Shown here: positions 6,791 through 6,812 of the stretch, in pieces
Layout: each line of letters begins with the position of its first letter
Position numbering within the stretch: position 1 is the stretch's first letter
NCBI GenBank assembly: GCA_027318525.1
Contig: DAHVPA010000103.1
Span: 1-6,812 of the forward strand
DNA from: Candidatus Cloacimonadota bacterium
Lineage (GTDB): Bacteria; Cloacimonadota; Cloacimonadia; Cloacimonadales; Cloacimonadaceae
Reading direction: 5' to 3'
DNA length: 6,812 nucleotides
The notes under the pieces: model-generated
What the model saw: only the letters and a program-made list of their open reading frames with translations
Told to the model about the DNA's origin: nothing
Database searches by the model: none
Program-made: the position numbers and the translations under genes

Positions 6791-6812
6791 GAGGAGTCTG
6801 GGCGAGATGGGG

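Larger units (their letters stand above)
6626..6812. other. Intergenic region without a supported gene
   Basis: The first ~130 bases are AT-rich. From about 6763 the sequence becomes strongly G-rich on the + strand. No convincing + strand ORF, tRNA or promoter is visible. On the - strand two frames stay open from the right edge (stops at 6665-6667 and 6679-6681), but neither gives a recognisable protein. Confidence 0.6.

Overview
The window comes from a diderm (Gram-negative-type) bacterium of moderate GC content. The evidence for an outer membrane is direct: a lipoprotein signal, a beta-barrel-like C-terminus and an MCE lipid-transport system. The eukaryotic-type UDP-glucose pyrophosphorylase, the permease with an N-terminal STAS domain and the style of the barrel would suit a member of the FCB superphylum or a candidate phylum such as Cloacimonadota. 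That placement is an impression, not a demonstration.

All six genes lie on the + strand in one compact array that reads like a single operon. Positions 1-678 hold the C-terminal half of a UDPGP-family UTP--glucose-1-phosphate uridylyltransferase, cut by the window edge. A PhzF-family isomerase-like protein follows after 10 bases (689-1501). Next comes a four-gene lipid-transport module with almost no spacing: an MlaD-like MCE protein (1501-2568), a 724-residue lipoprotein (2580-4754), an MlaE-type permease with a fused STAS domain (4757-5839) and an MlaF-type ATPase (5864-6625). The last 187 bases hold no convincing gene. They contain an AT-rich stretch with a weak terminator-like hairpin and then an abruptly GC-rich inverted-repeat element that runs off the window.

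The likely joint function is as follows. MlaF and MlaE form the inner-membrane ABC transporter, regulated by the fused STAS domain. MlaD sits on it with one MCE domain and a 216-residue proline-free helical tail reaching into the periplasm. The lipoprotein receives it at the outer membrane. No MlaC-type shuttle protein is present, so a tunnel or bridge mechanism like that of PqiB/PqiC is more likely than a ferry mechanism.

The most interesting element is the large lipoprotein. Its N-terminal ~200 residues resemble the ABC-transport auxiliary (PqiC/YmbA) domain. This is followed by an unrecognised beta-rich domain and a ~290-residue segment that looks like an outer-membrane beta-barrel ending in alternating hydrophobics and a terminal tyrosine. 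If correct, the outer-membrane dock and a transmembrane barrel are fused in one polypeptide, and one operon would encode a complete inner-to-outer-membrane lipid conduit.
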